A DNA stretch of 64,000 nucleotides from Embiotoca jacksoni (Eukaryota; Chordata; Actinopteri; Embiotocidae): NCBI GenBank assembly GCA_022577435.1, contig JAKOON010000002.1, positions 3,810,501 through 3,874,500 of the forward strand, given 5' to 3'. Positions within the stretch are counted from its first letter, which is position 1, and each line of letters opens with the position of its first letter. Positions 53,217 through 64,000 of the stretch are shown here, in pieces. Position numbers and translations under genes: made by a program. A model generated the notes under the pieces. It was given only the letters and a program-made list of their open reading frames with translations. It was not told where the DNA came from and ran no database searches.

Positions 53217-56200
53217 ATGGTTGTTATAAAGGTACCATACATTGTTCACAGAATTTAGTCATTAAGCACCCCTTCAAAAGAAGCTAATCTGCTAAACCTT
53301 GTGCATTTTCATTACGTGTATTTATTTGTCAAAAGCTTGATAAAAGCAATGTAAAATATACAGTTGTATCTTTTAAATAAATATCTTATTAAAAGAAGAA
53401 AAATAACAGCAGCAGAGGAAGCCAAACACACAAACACTGCTTCCATCCTCTATATAAAATACCAACACCAAATACAGAGCCAAATAAAAGTGCAAGCCTC
53501 TCGGAGCCTTTCACTGGCTAAAGGTGTAAAAGAGTTTAGCATCGTGTGTCTTTGTTTTAAGAATAAGTGCAGCGACAGCCTGAAGGGATGAGATTTGTGA
53601 GGTGGATGATAAGGATAGAATCAAGTGCTGATGACCCTGATCGCCTTGCTCGCCCCTTTGACCAGCTCAGTCGGGCTGTTTTTAGTTACCAGAGTCACAC
53701 AATGATGTCTTACAGGATTTTTAAACCCGTGCGCAGACTGACAAGCCTTTAAACACATAGTTCTCTTACTAAAACCTTCCTGGACCCTGGACTTTATTCT
53801 AAACATTTCAACTTTATTCTCATAATGCAAACATTTTTTTTATATATTCCTCCTCTTTTTCTTCCCTTAATGTGACCCTTATAATCCATTCAACATTTGT
53901 CTGTCTGCACGCTGCTTTATTACAGCTGGAAAATTAATAATTTGATTTCTTCTTACACGTCATTTCGGACTGAATTGTTGGTGTTTGTTTTCATCCAGCA
54001 GCAAAAGGAGAGAAAGCCACTCGTTCTCTGCGTCACGTCGTCCAATAAAAGAATCAAGGTGACACAGTGAAGTGGGTGGACAGAGGACATATAGTGACTG
54101 TGAGGAGCCTGGCAAGGCTGCAATTTATTACAGCATCCTGACCATAAATAATACCGCAATTCATTTTATGTGTATCAGCCTGAACTGTTGGGCTTCTGAT
54201 TCAATATAAATACCAAATAATACATTTCGCTTAACACACTCTTTTTTGAAACCACATTTGCGTGATAAACTTGTACAAAACTGGAAGTGTGGAGCATCAT
54301 TTTCAAAGAATTGTGCAGTTCAGCACAGCTCATTACATTAGGGAAAGAAATCAAACTTAAAAAGCAGCTCAAGACTCCAGACAGCAGCACATGCAGCTCA
54401 GGGGGAAAAAGAGGAACTCGACCAACTTTCCAAAACATGCCCAAAATTGTTAAGTAAATCACATTTGATTAATCAGGGGTGAGAAGACACTTTGCCTGTG
54501 ATTGGCGAGTGTCTGCCCCGCCTTCTGCATCAGCAATGGATCTTTTTTAACTTCCTGGCGGCTGCCACATCAGAGACACCTCCGCCACGTTAACGTGTGT
54601 AGAAAAGAGAGAAAAAGGAAAGTGAGACAAGAGGTGGGGTGAGGGAAACGTAAGACACAGCCAAAAAAGACTGAAAGGAAAAAAAGACAAAGAGAGAGCA
54701 TGACTTTGACACAGCAGATTAAAAAAGAATAACAGCAGCGAAAAGTGTCACATCTAATAGGGACACGACACATCAAGCCTCCTCTGAGAGGCCGAGCTGT
54801 CACAGGAACATCTCTCTCTAAAAATGGAACGAGCGGCGTCTTTGCGGCGCTAATCAGAGCCGACATTGGGAATACAACTCCTCAGTCGTAATCTATTTGC
54901 CGCAGCGACGCTAAGCTTCATTTGGAGGCGATTTCATTTGCAGTGTTTGTCTTCCTGAAAACTACAATGTGGTTGAGCTAATGAGCTTGACGTATTGCAC
55001 GTCTCAGGACAACAGCAAGACATCAGAGCTTATCAGGGGCTCACTGTTACAAGCACAATAACATTTAACCTAGAGACAATCACATTTTTAAATTAGCTGT
55101 TTAAATCCCTCTTTAAAATCTGAGGAGACACCAATGTATTTTGACACAGGCCTCATCTGCATTTGACCAATCAAAAACTTGATTAGATTCTGCCCATTTT
55201 GGAATTCAGTGAAAACATCTGTTCCTCAGAAATTAGCCCGAATAAGTAGCAATAATATGTCCATTAGCTGTTAATTCTCTGCATAAAATCACATGCCTTT
55301 CATATTGACCTGTTCCATCAGGGGTGATTATTTATTTCATTTCTTTTGATTGGACAGTGGCAAATCAGGAAGCAGTTTCACTCTGCTTTCCAACAGAGAC
55401 GTGGTCTCAGGGTGCATATAGTTCTGTAGACAAACCTAAGGAAGATGACATGGTAGGACGCTCTAACAGGCTTGAAAGTGGACTTTGAACTGAGGTTATC
55501 TCATCAACAACATTCAACAGAATACATAAGGATGCACTGCTGTGTAACTTGTCTTTGTTTTGGACTCAGGAGGATTCTCGTTTATTAAAACTTGAGTCGT
55601 ATTATCATACTTTTTGCCATCATTTCTATCAGTTATTGTTCCCACTAAAGTACTTGCTAATATCTGGGAGCAGAGAAACTTCACTTCAACACATTTCCAG
55701 TTATAAAATTACAGCAGTTACAGCAGTCAAATGGTCTGACAGATATTAAACAAGTTAACAGTTTAGCCAGACATAAGCAATACTTATTTTCTGCAAAGGA
55801 AAACTAAGCACATGCATCTATAAAATAATGAACCAGGAAATTGTCTTTCTTTTGTTCACTTTCAAACTTTTTGGCTCACCAGGCAGTTTTTTTTTTTTAA
55901 ACCTGTATGGCTGTCTGATTGCTTTTTTGCCCTATCTCACTTCTTTTTAGTATTTCAAGATGGTGAGTATTAATAATAGTAGCAAAGCTTCAGTGCCATT
56001 ATTATGGATTGTGATGATGATTGTGACCAATACTACTAATATAAGACCATAACACCAAAATGATCCATCACTGCTCACACATGGGTTTAAATCTGTCTCA
56101 CTTTCAGATCTGGACTCATAGAGTAGAAAACATCAGAGTCTGATGCATTGCATCCACATGTGTTGTACAGACCTTATATGACACCTTTCATGTCCATAGA

Positions 56201-56514
56201 AAGATGCAGATCGGGTTTCTACAGAGAATTTAGTTTGTAATTAGCACCTGGATCCAGATATGTAAATTTTCCACAAACACCACACACAACAGGTGTTGAT
56301 ACCAAAACAACAAAATAGGTCTATTCCCAAAGCAGCATACTGTATATGTGTTTTATGCACCTACTGTAAGACAAACATATCTTTATACTGAAATAAAAAA
56401 AATAGCAAATTTTCCAAAGCGGCCATTCCAGAGTACAAGTGACAGGCGTACCGGACCTCCAGCCGGTAACATGTAAGAAATATGTGGTTAATAATCTGGT
56501 TAAATTTACGCACC

Positions 56515-56620
56515 AAAACTACTTGGTTAGGTTTCAGAAAAGATCACGGTTTCAATTCAAATAAGCATGTACGTAGTTACATATGTTAATCAAGTTGAAT
56601 CATTGTTAATCATACCTGTG
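56515..56620 (+). repeat. Interspersed repeat family B, fragment
   Basis: It contains ccaaaactacttggttaggt and cagaaaagatcacggttt, matching the left part of 20930-21350. Confidence 0.5.
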
Positions 56621-57714
56621 TATGTAGGCTGTAAAAAGTCAATACAGTGAACAGTTATGCTGAACAGTTCTATAAACACTCTAGAGGATGATGGAGGATG
56701 CTGCAACAAGGGCATAAATGGCATTTTCTAGCCTGTGATGATGTTAATGCCATTAATTTTAAAACTACTTCTCTCATGCAAAAAATACTCCCACACTGTT
56801 TTAAGATCCTGAAGACATTTAACTGAAAATGAAGGCATAACGGCCGATGCGGAAGACCGCAGTGAAAACAAGCGAAGCCGAGAATCCTGGGAGAGGAAAC
56901 GAGGAAATGTCTGAGTCTAAATGTGCTGCTCTGAACCATCATCTCCGAGCAAAGCACCCCTCCAGCCTAAAGGTGATTTGCTATGCAACATATTCTCATC
57001 ACTAATCCCTTGTCTGGAGTTGCAGCTTCAGCACTGAGCAGTTTAATGGTTAAAGCATCTCTGAAGTAGCAATTCAGTGGGATATGCAGCATGCTCTCAA
57101 CATTGATAGTGTATCATGTTTAGGGCAATGGAGCTCCAATATCGAGCTGCATCCTCTCTGGTCAAACTGGACCTCTCTGAGCTGCACAGCCAGATGCAGA
57201 CTGAAATCCACCCGGGGACAGCTAAACACAGCTCTGAGCGGCCTCATCCACAGCCTCTCTGCTGTGGCAGATTGTCCTCAGCATGTCTCAGCTGTGAAAT
57301 GTGCGAGACTCCCTTCGGCATTAAGTTGCTTTGCTGCTCATTCTCTGTAGAGCAAACTGTCAATGTTCTGTAGGAACCACGCAAGAAAAATATCTACTTT
57401 ACATTTGCCCTCTTGCCAGGACTTGATGAGAAGGAGAAGAGGCATTTAGTTTAGTTTAGCACAGGTCTGATGCTGGTCAAAGCTCAGAAGACCGATTTGA
57501 TCATCAACAGTAATTTTTGTTTTCAGACTCAATCGAGGAGAGACAGAGTGACAAGTGTAAAGGTGTAGCAAATCCATCTCGGAGTTTCTCTGCTTTCAGG
57601 TCCAGTTAATGCTGCCCCATAAAATGTTCAACATTTCCAGATAAGGACAGGTGCGTCTATAGCCATAACAGACCTTTCTTAATGGTGACACAGAGTTCAG
57701 GAGGTCATACTTTT

Positions 57715-58075
57715 GGTCAGATCGCAGGCAAATTGGATTTGTTTCTCAAATCAGATCTTTAGGACAGACCGTCCGCACTGTTACATGCAAGAGAGCAGAT
57801 CGGATTTGCTGTCTGCGTGAACTGCTGTGGTAACAACGTATGCGTAGCTACGCTGATGACACAGCTTTCCAACACAGAAGCAAATGGCCAGCAGACAGTT
57901 TATTTTGGCATCTGTCAATGGACTGTTGTTCTCGTTGTCCCCTTTAGTGCCAAAATCTTCACTCTCTGATACACTCTGCTAGTGGCAGCATAGATTCTGC
58001 TCACTCTGTCTCTCTGAAAATGATGTTGTCATTTTGTGTCGCGTTGCTAGTGACGCAAGAAATCAGATCTAATTC
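57715..58075. repeat. Possible interspersed repeat
   Basis: It starts gtcagatcgcaggcaaattg and ends with aagaaatcagatct; the phrases gatcggatttgctgtctgcg and gttgctagtgacgcaagaaa are reminiscent of a fish DNA-transposon-derived repeat. No second copy is present in the window. Confidence 0.3.
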
Positions 58076-58795
58076 AATTCAAATTATTGTTTTAACACTT
58101 ATATAACCTCAAAAGAGTAATAGCAGAGAACCTACAGAATTGAAACACAAATTTAAACAAAAAAGCACAAAGAGCAGTTTGTCATAAGAAGCTTTTGATG
58201 ATTAGCCTATGGCAGAAATACCTAGACATTTGATGGAAAATCAATCAACAATTTAGACAAGTGTTTTATTCATGATTATCAAACAAAAGTGTCAAACATT
58301 CACTACTTACAAATTCCCTGAATGATGTCCAATGAAATATCTTTGGTTTCCATCAGAAAAAACTAGCAGGAGTTAACACTTTATGGTCTAAATGGAAAAG
58401 AAATGCTGGATTAATTAATGAAATGGAAGCATATTATTTATTTATTATATACTACTTAATATGTTTGTAACAAATGTAACAAATGTTTGTAACAAATTCT
58501 GCCGGACGCTCTGGGCTGCAGCTGCATTCTGCCACGTGACCAACCGTTACAAACCACACTGAGGAAATACATTGACTCTTAAGCACGTCCGCCACACCAA
58601 GCTGACTGTGATGGTATTAGTGTGCCCACAGGTATCAAGCTGTCCAACTCAGCAGCCCTTTGTAAATACCATGCAAGGCCTCAAAGACGGCCAACAGCCT
58701 ATTAGTCGGACATGAAAGACAGAATATGTGAATCACTGGCAGCCGGCTAAAGGAGGGAGAGAGAGAGCACGATTGAATTCAATCAAAGTCAGCCT

Positions 58796-58799
<4 letters not shown>

Positions 58800-58861
<62 letters not shown>
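58800..58861 (+). repeat. (GT)n microsatellite
   Basis: About 31 pure GT units. Confidence 0.95.
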
Positions 58862-58863
<2 letters not shown>

Positions 58864-60825
58864 ACTCCAAACAATACTTTGAACAACTACACGTGTATGG
58901 CAGTTAATTTGGCTCAAGTTTGGGTAATTGCAAAACCAACCACTGGCTGTTGAGTCATTCACAGGACACAATCGCACACAAAGAGCACACCTTGTCTGTG
59001 TCCGTATACATTCACGGCGGCTGTGTCGGAGAGAGGCTCTCCACAGAGGTGTAATTAGGCCTGGCCACTGCAGAAACGTTGTAATGGATAACCCTGTCGG
59101 AAAATGGCTACGGGCAGCACACATAATTGAGTATGCTGTGTTTATGTGCGTGCTGCTTGTGTGTTTATACTTCACAAGGGAGGGCAAAATAAATGGCATT
59201 TCTTGCTGCTTGCTTTTTTTTTTTTTATGTTTGAACTTTCTGTTATTTGTGCAGTAACACATAATGAGTCCTGTGACTTCTTTATGTGGATGCTGGAGTG
59301 TCTATGCCAAACATCTGGCTATAAAAAAAAGTCAACTTTAATATCTGTGGCTGTCATACAGATATTCAAGCTTTCTGTTTATATAGTAAAAGCATGCCCT
59401 GAAGGCTTTTACAGATATGTTTAGCAAAATGGCGTGACAGAAGTGTTTTAAGCCACAATCTTAAAGCACCAATATGCTGCATAGGTGTCTATATAATGAG
59501 ACATTTTCCTTTTTATACATTTGTGTGCTCACTCTGCCTACGTTACTTGTGTGGACTTTGTTAGAGAGGTCGGATCACCAGTGTTATTTTAGACATGACA
59601 GGACCTCTGTGCTAGTGTGATATTTGGTACGCGAGAGAGAGCAACAGCAGGTTCAAAAGTAATATGAATTAACTTTGAGGTCTAATAAACAGATTTTAAT
59701 TTGCAAAAGAGCTGATGGGTGACTGATAGAATTGTTGCAGTGAATACAGAATGTGTTTATGCATGCCTTTAAATTGTGTATGTTATGCTGCTGCGACCTT
59801 TTCGGAAATAATTATTGTAATAATAATTGTTTAAAATATACTAACCGATAACACCTAGGGTGAGAGTGAGGTGTGTGTAACTTTCAGGAAATGAATAGAT
59901 TTGCTGTCGTACCCAGTAGCACCACAAGATGAAGCGTGTAACTTAACGGGATGGAGTTACAGTTGTTTGCTAGTTACCTATAAGGTAACTAACTTCAATA
60001 AAAAAAACTTTTTGACAAACACAGCAACAGAAATTCCTTCGAGTTGTTGTCAGGCAGATGTCTGTATTAGCTCGCTGGCTGGGGCCCATGCTAATGATAA
60101 ACTATTAGCATATACACAAAGGTACACTGTGCGTTCTATTCATTTTTAACAATTGATTGATTGTTATGTGTGGCAAGTTAGAAGTTTGACAGAAATGTTG
60201 CAAGACCCGACCAAGAGAGATGCCATTTACCAAGCTAAGGCTAACGTCAAGTGTGTCTTACTGCTGTAATGCAAGTATCAGTGGGGAACTTAAGTTATGT
60301 CTCATTTTGTTACTTAAAACCAATATTTTTTTTCACGCTTTCCAAAATTCAGCCTGACATCTCTGGAACCGTTGAAATGAAGCTCCAGCGGGCCGGAGCT
60401 CATTGGTGGGGCTCGCAGGGCTAAAGGGGTTCAGAAACAAAATGCTGCGCCCTACAAACTGAAGGCATGAACGACTGCGAGTGCAGCAATGTGACCTTTT
60501 CATGCTACTCTTGGAACAGTGCTTCAGAAAATCATCAAAATGTAAATGCTCGCTTCCATATCAGCCACATGAAAGGCAGTGTGAGAAGCAAACACATTAA
60601 AGCAATCTTCAAAGTCAGTCCCCCCCCCCCATACGGTTGAAGTCATGGGACGCCGCCTGCTGATTACGTGATGGGTCGGTTTGAAAGGACTGACACAGGG
60701 CCGTGATATCACTGCATATAGGACAGCAGGGTTGACTTTGTTCAGAGCGTGAAGAGACGGTTGCCATGGTGAGGAATTGGTAGGTTAGGGAAGAGGATGG
60801 GTGTGTGAAACAATGAAAGTAACCT

Positions 60826-61166
60826 TTCCATCCATCCATTATCTATACCCACTTTATCCTGGACAGGGTCACAGGGGGAGGGGTGGGGGGGCTGGAGCCT
60901 ATCCCAGCTCACTTTGGGTGAAGGCAGGTTACCCTGGACAGGTTGCCAGTCCATCACAGGGCCAACACATAGAGACAGACGTGAACAAAGCCCGTTCACA
61001 CCTAAGGGCAATTTGCAGAATCACCAATTAACCTGAGGTGCATGTTTTTGGACGGTGGGAGGAAGCTGGCACAGGGAAAACATGCAAACTCCACACAGAA
61101 AGGCCCAGGCACGGATTTGAACCTTTTTCCTGTGAGGCGATGATGCTAACCACTGCGCCGCCACAG
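60826..61166 (-). mobile_element. tRNA-headed SINE
   Basis: Read on the - strand it opens with a tRNA-like head: ggcgcagtggttagca (A-box-like) and ggttcaaatccg (B-box GTTCAAATC) about 33 bases apart. It continues with the familiar fish phrases tgtgtggagtttgcatgttt, gtgatggactggcaacctgt and gggataggctccagc and ends in the short tail ggatggatgga. It appears near full length, about 340 bases, with A-box substitutions. Confidence 0.8.
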
Positions 61167-61548
61167 TAAGCTACAATTTTGAAATAGAACTGAATGAATC
61201 ACACATACTAAGGCAGCGAGAGATTGCGTAATTGACTGACCAGAGCACACTTCTCATTTGTAGCCGGTGATCGGTGGTTATGGTAACTGTTGCAGGAAGA
61301 TTTGATCGGTTACGGCTTGCCACCTGACTTTTGTATGTTTCCTGCTGACCTGTTATTTAAAAGACATTCCAGCAAAAAGAGGTTTTAAAAATGATGGCGT
61401 GCTACAGAAAGACAGTGAGATGCATCTGAAACTCACTGGAAAACGGCAACTGAGTGGAGCTTTGAGTTCAGATTGTTGTAGCAGAGTAAAGGTTCCAGAA
61501 TCCCAAATCACATGACGGCACAGCACCTTAACGCCTCTTTCCTTTCAT

Positions 61549-61905
61549 CAGGGGTCTCCAACCTCTTTTCCTTTGAGAGCTATTTTGACCAAATGTACTC
61601 TATTTTACTCTGTGCAAAAATAATGTGACTTTGAATTTTTGTTCAGTTCTCAGATTGCCCGTTGAGACGAGGCTTTGTGTGATGTCACAGTGCTTTACAG
61701 TAGCACTCTTGCTTTTAATAGCACTATATATAGCACATTATAGTCATTAGCAATCAACGTCAAAGTAACATGTAGTTTACAGAAATTTACAAAGTCTGAA
61801 AAAAGAAGTCCGAGAGGCTCTCCAGGGAACAATGATACTTCACCAAATTATGTGGCAGCCTGCTGGAGGCTGAGGAGCTCGTTCAGGCTGCAAATGACTG
61901 ATCCT
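61549..61905 (+). mobile_element. hAT-like repeat fragment
   Basis: It starts caggggtctccaacctcttt, a terminus I associate with hAT-type fish repeats, and continues through gagagctattttgacc to cagcctgctggaggctgagg. The matching right end was not found, so it is probably truncated. Confidence 0.45.
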
Positions 61906-62046
61906 GGACCATGGATACATCACGTTCCTCTCTTCGCCTGTCTTCCTCCTCCTCCTCCTCCTCTTTCCTCCCTCAGTGAGACTGCCAACAGATGAATCCT
62001 GCCAAGTGCCTCCCCAGGAGAAGTGTGTGTATTTCTCCCTCTCTGA

Positions 62047-62048
<2 letters not shown>

Positions 62049-62123
<75 letters not shown>

Positions 62124-62130
62124 TGCGTGT
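62049..62130 (+). repeat. (GT)n microsatellite with GC interruptions
   Basis: About 35 pure GT units, then gcgcgtgcgtgtgcgtgtg. Confidence 0.95.
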
Positions 62131-62294
62131 GCGTGTGTCTGTCTTTCCACTTTGATGGCAACATTGGCAGTAATGTGTCTAATGGAAGATAAGCAACACT
62201 CTCTCAGACAAGTCTTCACAGCCAAGCACTTCTTCACAACATCATCATGCTGAGTGCAATAGAGGGAATACTTTATCCCCCTCGCCATCTTTTG

Positions 62295-62296
<2 letters not shown>

Positions 62297-62364
<68 letters not shown>
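62297..62364 (+). repeat. (GC)n/(CA)n microsatellite
   Basis: A short GC run (gcgcgcgc) followed by about 30 CA units; roughly the reverse complement of the array at 62049-62130. Confidence 0.95.
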
Positions 62365-62367
<3 letters not shown>

Positions 62368-62605
62368 TCGCACAGTGGACACACTAATTCAAAGACACAC
62401 ACACATACACACAGAAAAGAGAGGGTTTGTATCATCCGTCTCAAAGCCGCCTTTATCATCTCGCCACAGAGCTTCACACACATCATGCACGCGCACACGA
62501 TGTGTCCCGGAGATGAGTTTCAGTCATGGAAGGACACCTCAGAGAAAGTGTAGCTTTGGATCGCCCCACTCAAAGCTACCTGCAATCATTTCTCCTCTAA
62601 AGTAA

Positions 62606-62641
62606 CCCCCCCCCCCCCCCACACACACACACACACACACA
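62606..62641 (+). repeat. Poly-C run and (AC)n
   Basis: Fifteen C followed by about 10 AC units. Confidence 0.92.
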
Positions 62642-64000
62642 AACCAGTAAGGTATTTTGCAAGAGAGCGAAGGACGAGTGTGGCAGACGGCACTTGTGGA
62701 GAAAGACAGAGGGAGAGTCCTTGACTGCCAGCTGACCCTGCAGCTTGTTTGTGCCGATTTTGAGGAGTTTTCTGATCGAGGGGGAAGGGAGAGGAGAGGA
62801 TTCAGAGTTTATTACACACAACAGAGCGAGCAGTGATAGGCGAAGGGGAGGGAAGGAAGGAAGAGGTAAGAATGATGGAGGACATGGAGGATCTGAGTCT
62901 AGATTGCCAAGCAATGAGCACAACACCTGACCTGCTGCCATGTTTCTTCACAGGTTAAACTGATAAATCGGCTTCTTTTGTCGGATACAGTAAGTCAGTG
63001 TTGCCTCCCTGACCGCGGCTACGGAAAAACTGGAAAATGGCTGCGGTGAAGTTTTCATTCACTGGGCACGCTCTATTCATCCTTTGAATTTGAATTTATC
63101 TGTGCTTACAAAATAAAATAAAAAAGCTAAGAAACGCCACTGTGTCCTTGATTTGTTTTGTTTTGCTTTGCATGGAAATAAGAAAGGATGACAAGCAGCG
63201 AAACAAAAGCAGTTTCAATCCAAATCTTGCACCCCGCACATATAAATAATGCAAGAGAGAGCCTGAGGGATGAAGACTCAGCCTCAGACTTTTAAAATTT
63301 TATATTTAAAGAAGTTAAAAAATTACTACCAGTATGTGCAGCATTTTCAACTTTTGCACCCGGCAGTGGAGAGTCGTAAAGACACTGTGCCGAGGTCTCT
63401 TCAAAGCATCTCTAAACCGGTTTTCTCCAAGTTTGTCCCATAAACGTAGGCCTTTGATGGTACAATCATAAACAGTTTCTCGGCTTTAAAAGAAACGACA
63501 AAATATGAATTATTCTTTCTGAGATTAATAAGCAAAACTGGATTATCAAGTATACATATGCAATTGCCCAGGGCCCAATCTTTTAGGGGCCTCATGGTCA
63601 GTTGTTTTGTGATATTTTATTCAACTGAAATTTGCAAAGAGATGTGCTGCAGAGTGGATCGGCTGAAATGATGAGGGCCTTAATAAAAAAATTTAACATT
63701 TGGTTATATATATATAGTATGACTTCTTCACTTATTCCAAAATAGATACATTGTCAGGGCCCATGTGTCAAAAATGTCATATTCCTGACTTTAACCAAAC
63801 AACGGCTCAGCAGGTACATTTTGTTCTCGGGCCCCCCCAGTGGCTTGCCATTCGGAAACAAATGGCAACAAGCTAAAATGCAAAATGTGATGAGTCATAT
63901 CAGAGTCCAAGAACACCATCAGAGCTTCTTCTTTCTCAGCTTCCAGGATTTCCCTGTTAAAAGATATTTCCTTTCCGTCAAATCAAACACATGAATCCAT

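Larger units (their letters stand above)
31960..64000 (-). other. VSTM2L intron 1 and/or upstream DNA
   Basis: No exon could be recognised on either strand in these 32 kb. VSTM2L exon 1 (5' UTR and signal peptide) must lie here or beyond position 64000. Mobile and simple repeats are listed separately. Stretches 36020-39460, 40330-41740, 42760-43490, 43740-45590, 46620-48630, 53220-56510, 56620-58800, 58865-60825 and 61170-61545 hold nothing I can name; scattered open frames there lack family resemblance. Confidence 0.55.

Noticed and set aside
57084..57373. GC-richer open frames on the + strand near 57084-57373
   Set aside because: Two overlapping frames are open with no splice signals, no recognised domain and no neighbouring exons. 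I considered a small gene or a VSTM2L first exon, but the strand is wrong for the latter.
62597..62941. A - strand frame with a hydrophobic stretch as a candidate signal peptide for VSTM2L
   Set aside because: The hydrophobic part lies about 30 residues in, after a Pro/Ser-rich segment, and no suitable splice donor in the right phase follows. It also includes the poly-C/CA tract.

Overview
The window is vertebrate nuclear DNA, almost certainly from a teleost and probably a percomorph. Genes are split into short exons with GT-AG introns, intergenic and intronic DNA is AT-rich with many CA/GT arrays, and the interspersed repeats are of teleost type (Tc1, mariner, hAT, LINE tails ending in tetranucleotide arrays, a tRNA-headed SINE). 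I see no prokaryotic operon, CRISPR array, phage or viral gene.

Two protein-coding genes can be supported. On the + strand, positions 681-21899 hold what looks like a complete coding sequence of TTI1 (TELO2-interacting protein 1) in 13 coding exons. All exon phases join without a frameshift and give 1102 residues (1106 if an ATG 12 bases upstream is used). On the - strand, 27212-31959 hold the last three coding exons of VSTM2L, a secreted V-set immunoglobulin protein. The first exon, which should carry the signal peptide, was not found. The two genes are convergent (tail to tail), as I recall them in human 20q11.23, which supports both identifications.

Layout: 1-641 TTI1 upstream or 5' UTR intron; 642-22140 TTI1, with repeats in its introns (a nested pair of inverted-repeat elements, a 578-bp terminal-inverted-repeat element, a Tc1 relic); 22140-27211 the gap between the two 3' ends, part of which is probably VSTM2L 3' UTR; 27212-31959 VSTM2L exons 4 to 2; 31960-64000 VSTM2L intron 1 and/or upstream DNA with no recognisable exon. 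That last part is filled with repeats: an hAT-like element with target-site duplication, LINE 3' ends, a mariner relic, a SINE and many microsatellites.

The two genes have no known direct functional link. TTI1 is a scaffold of the TELO2-TTI1-TTI2 complex that stabilises PI3K-like kinases such as mTOR, ATM and ATR. VSTM2L is a secreted brain-enriched Ig protein reported to bind humanin. I did not find a convincing undescribed system. The observations most worth following up are the histidine-rich insert in the fish VSTM2L tail, two mariner relics with the same internal deletion, and a perfect 55-bp palindrome.
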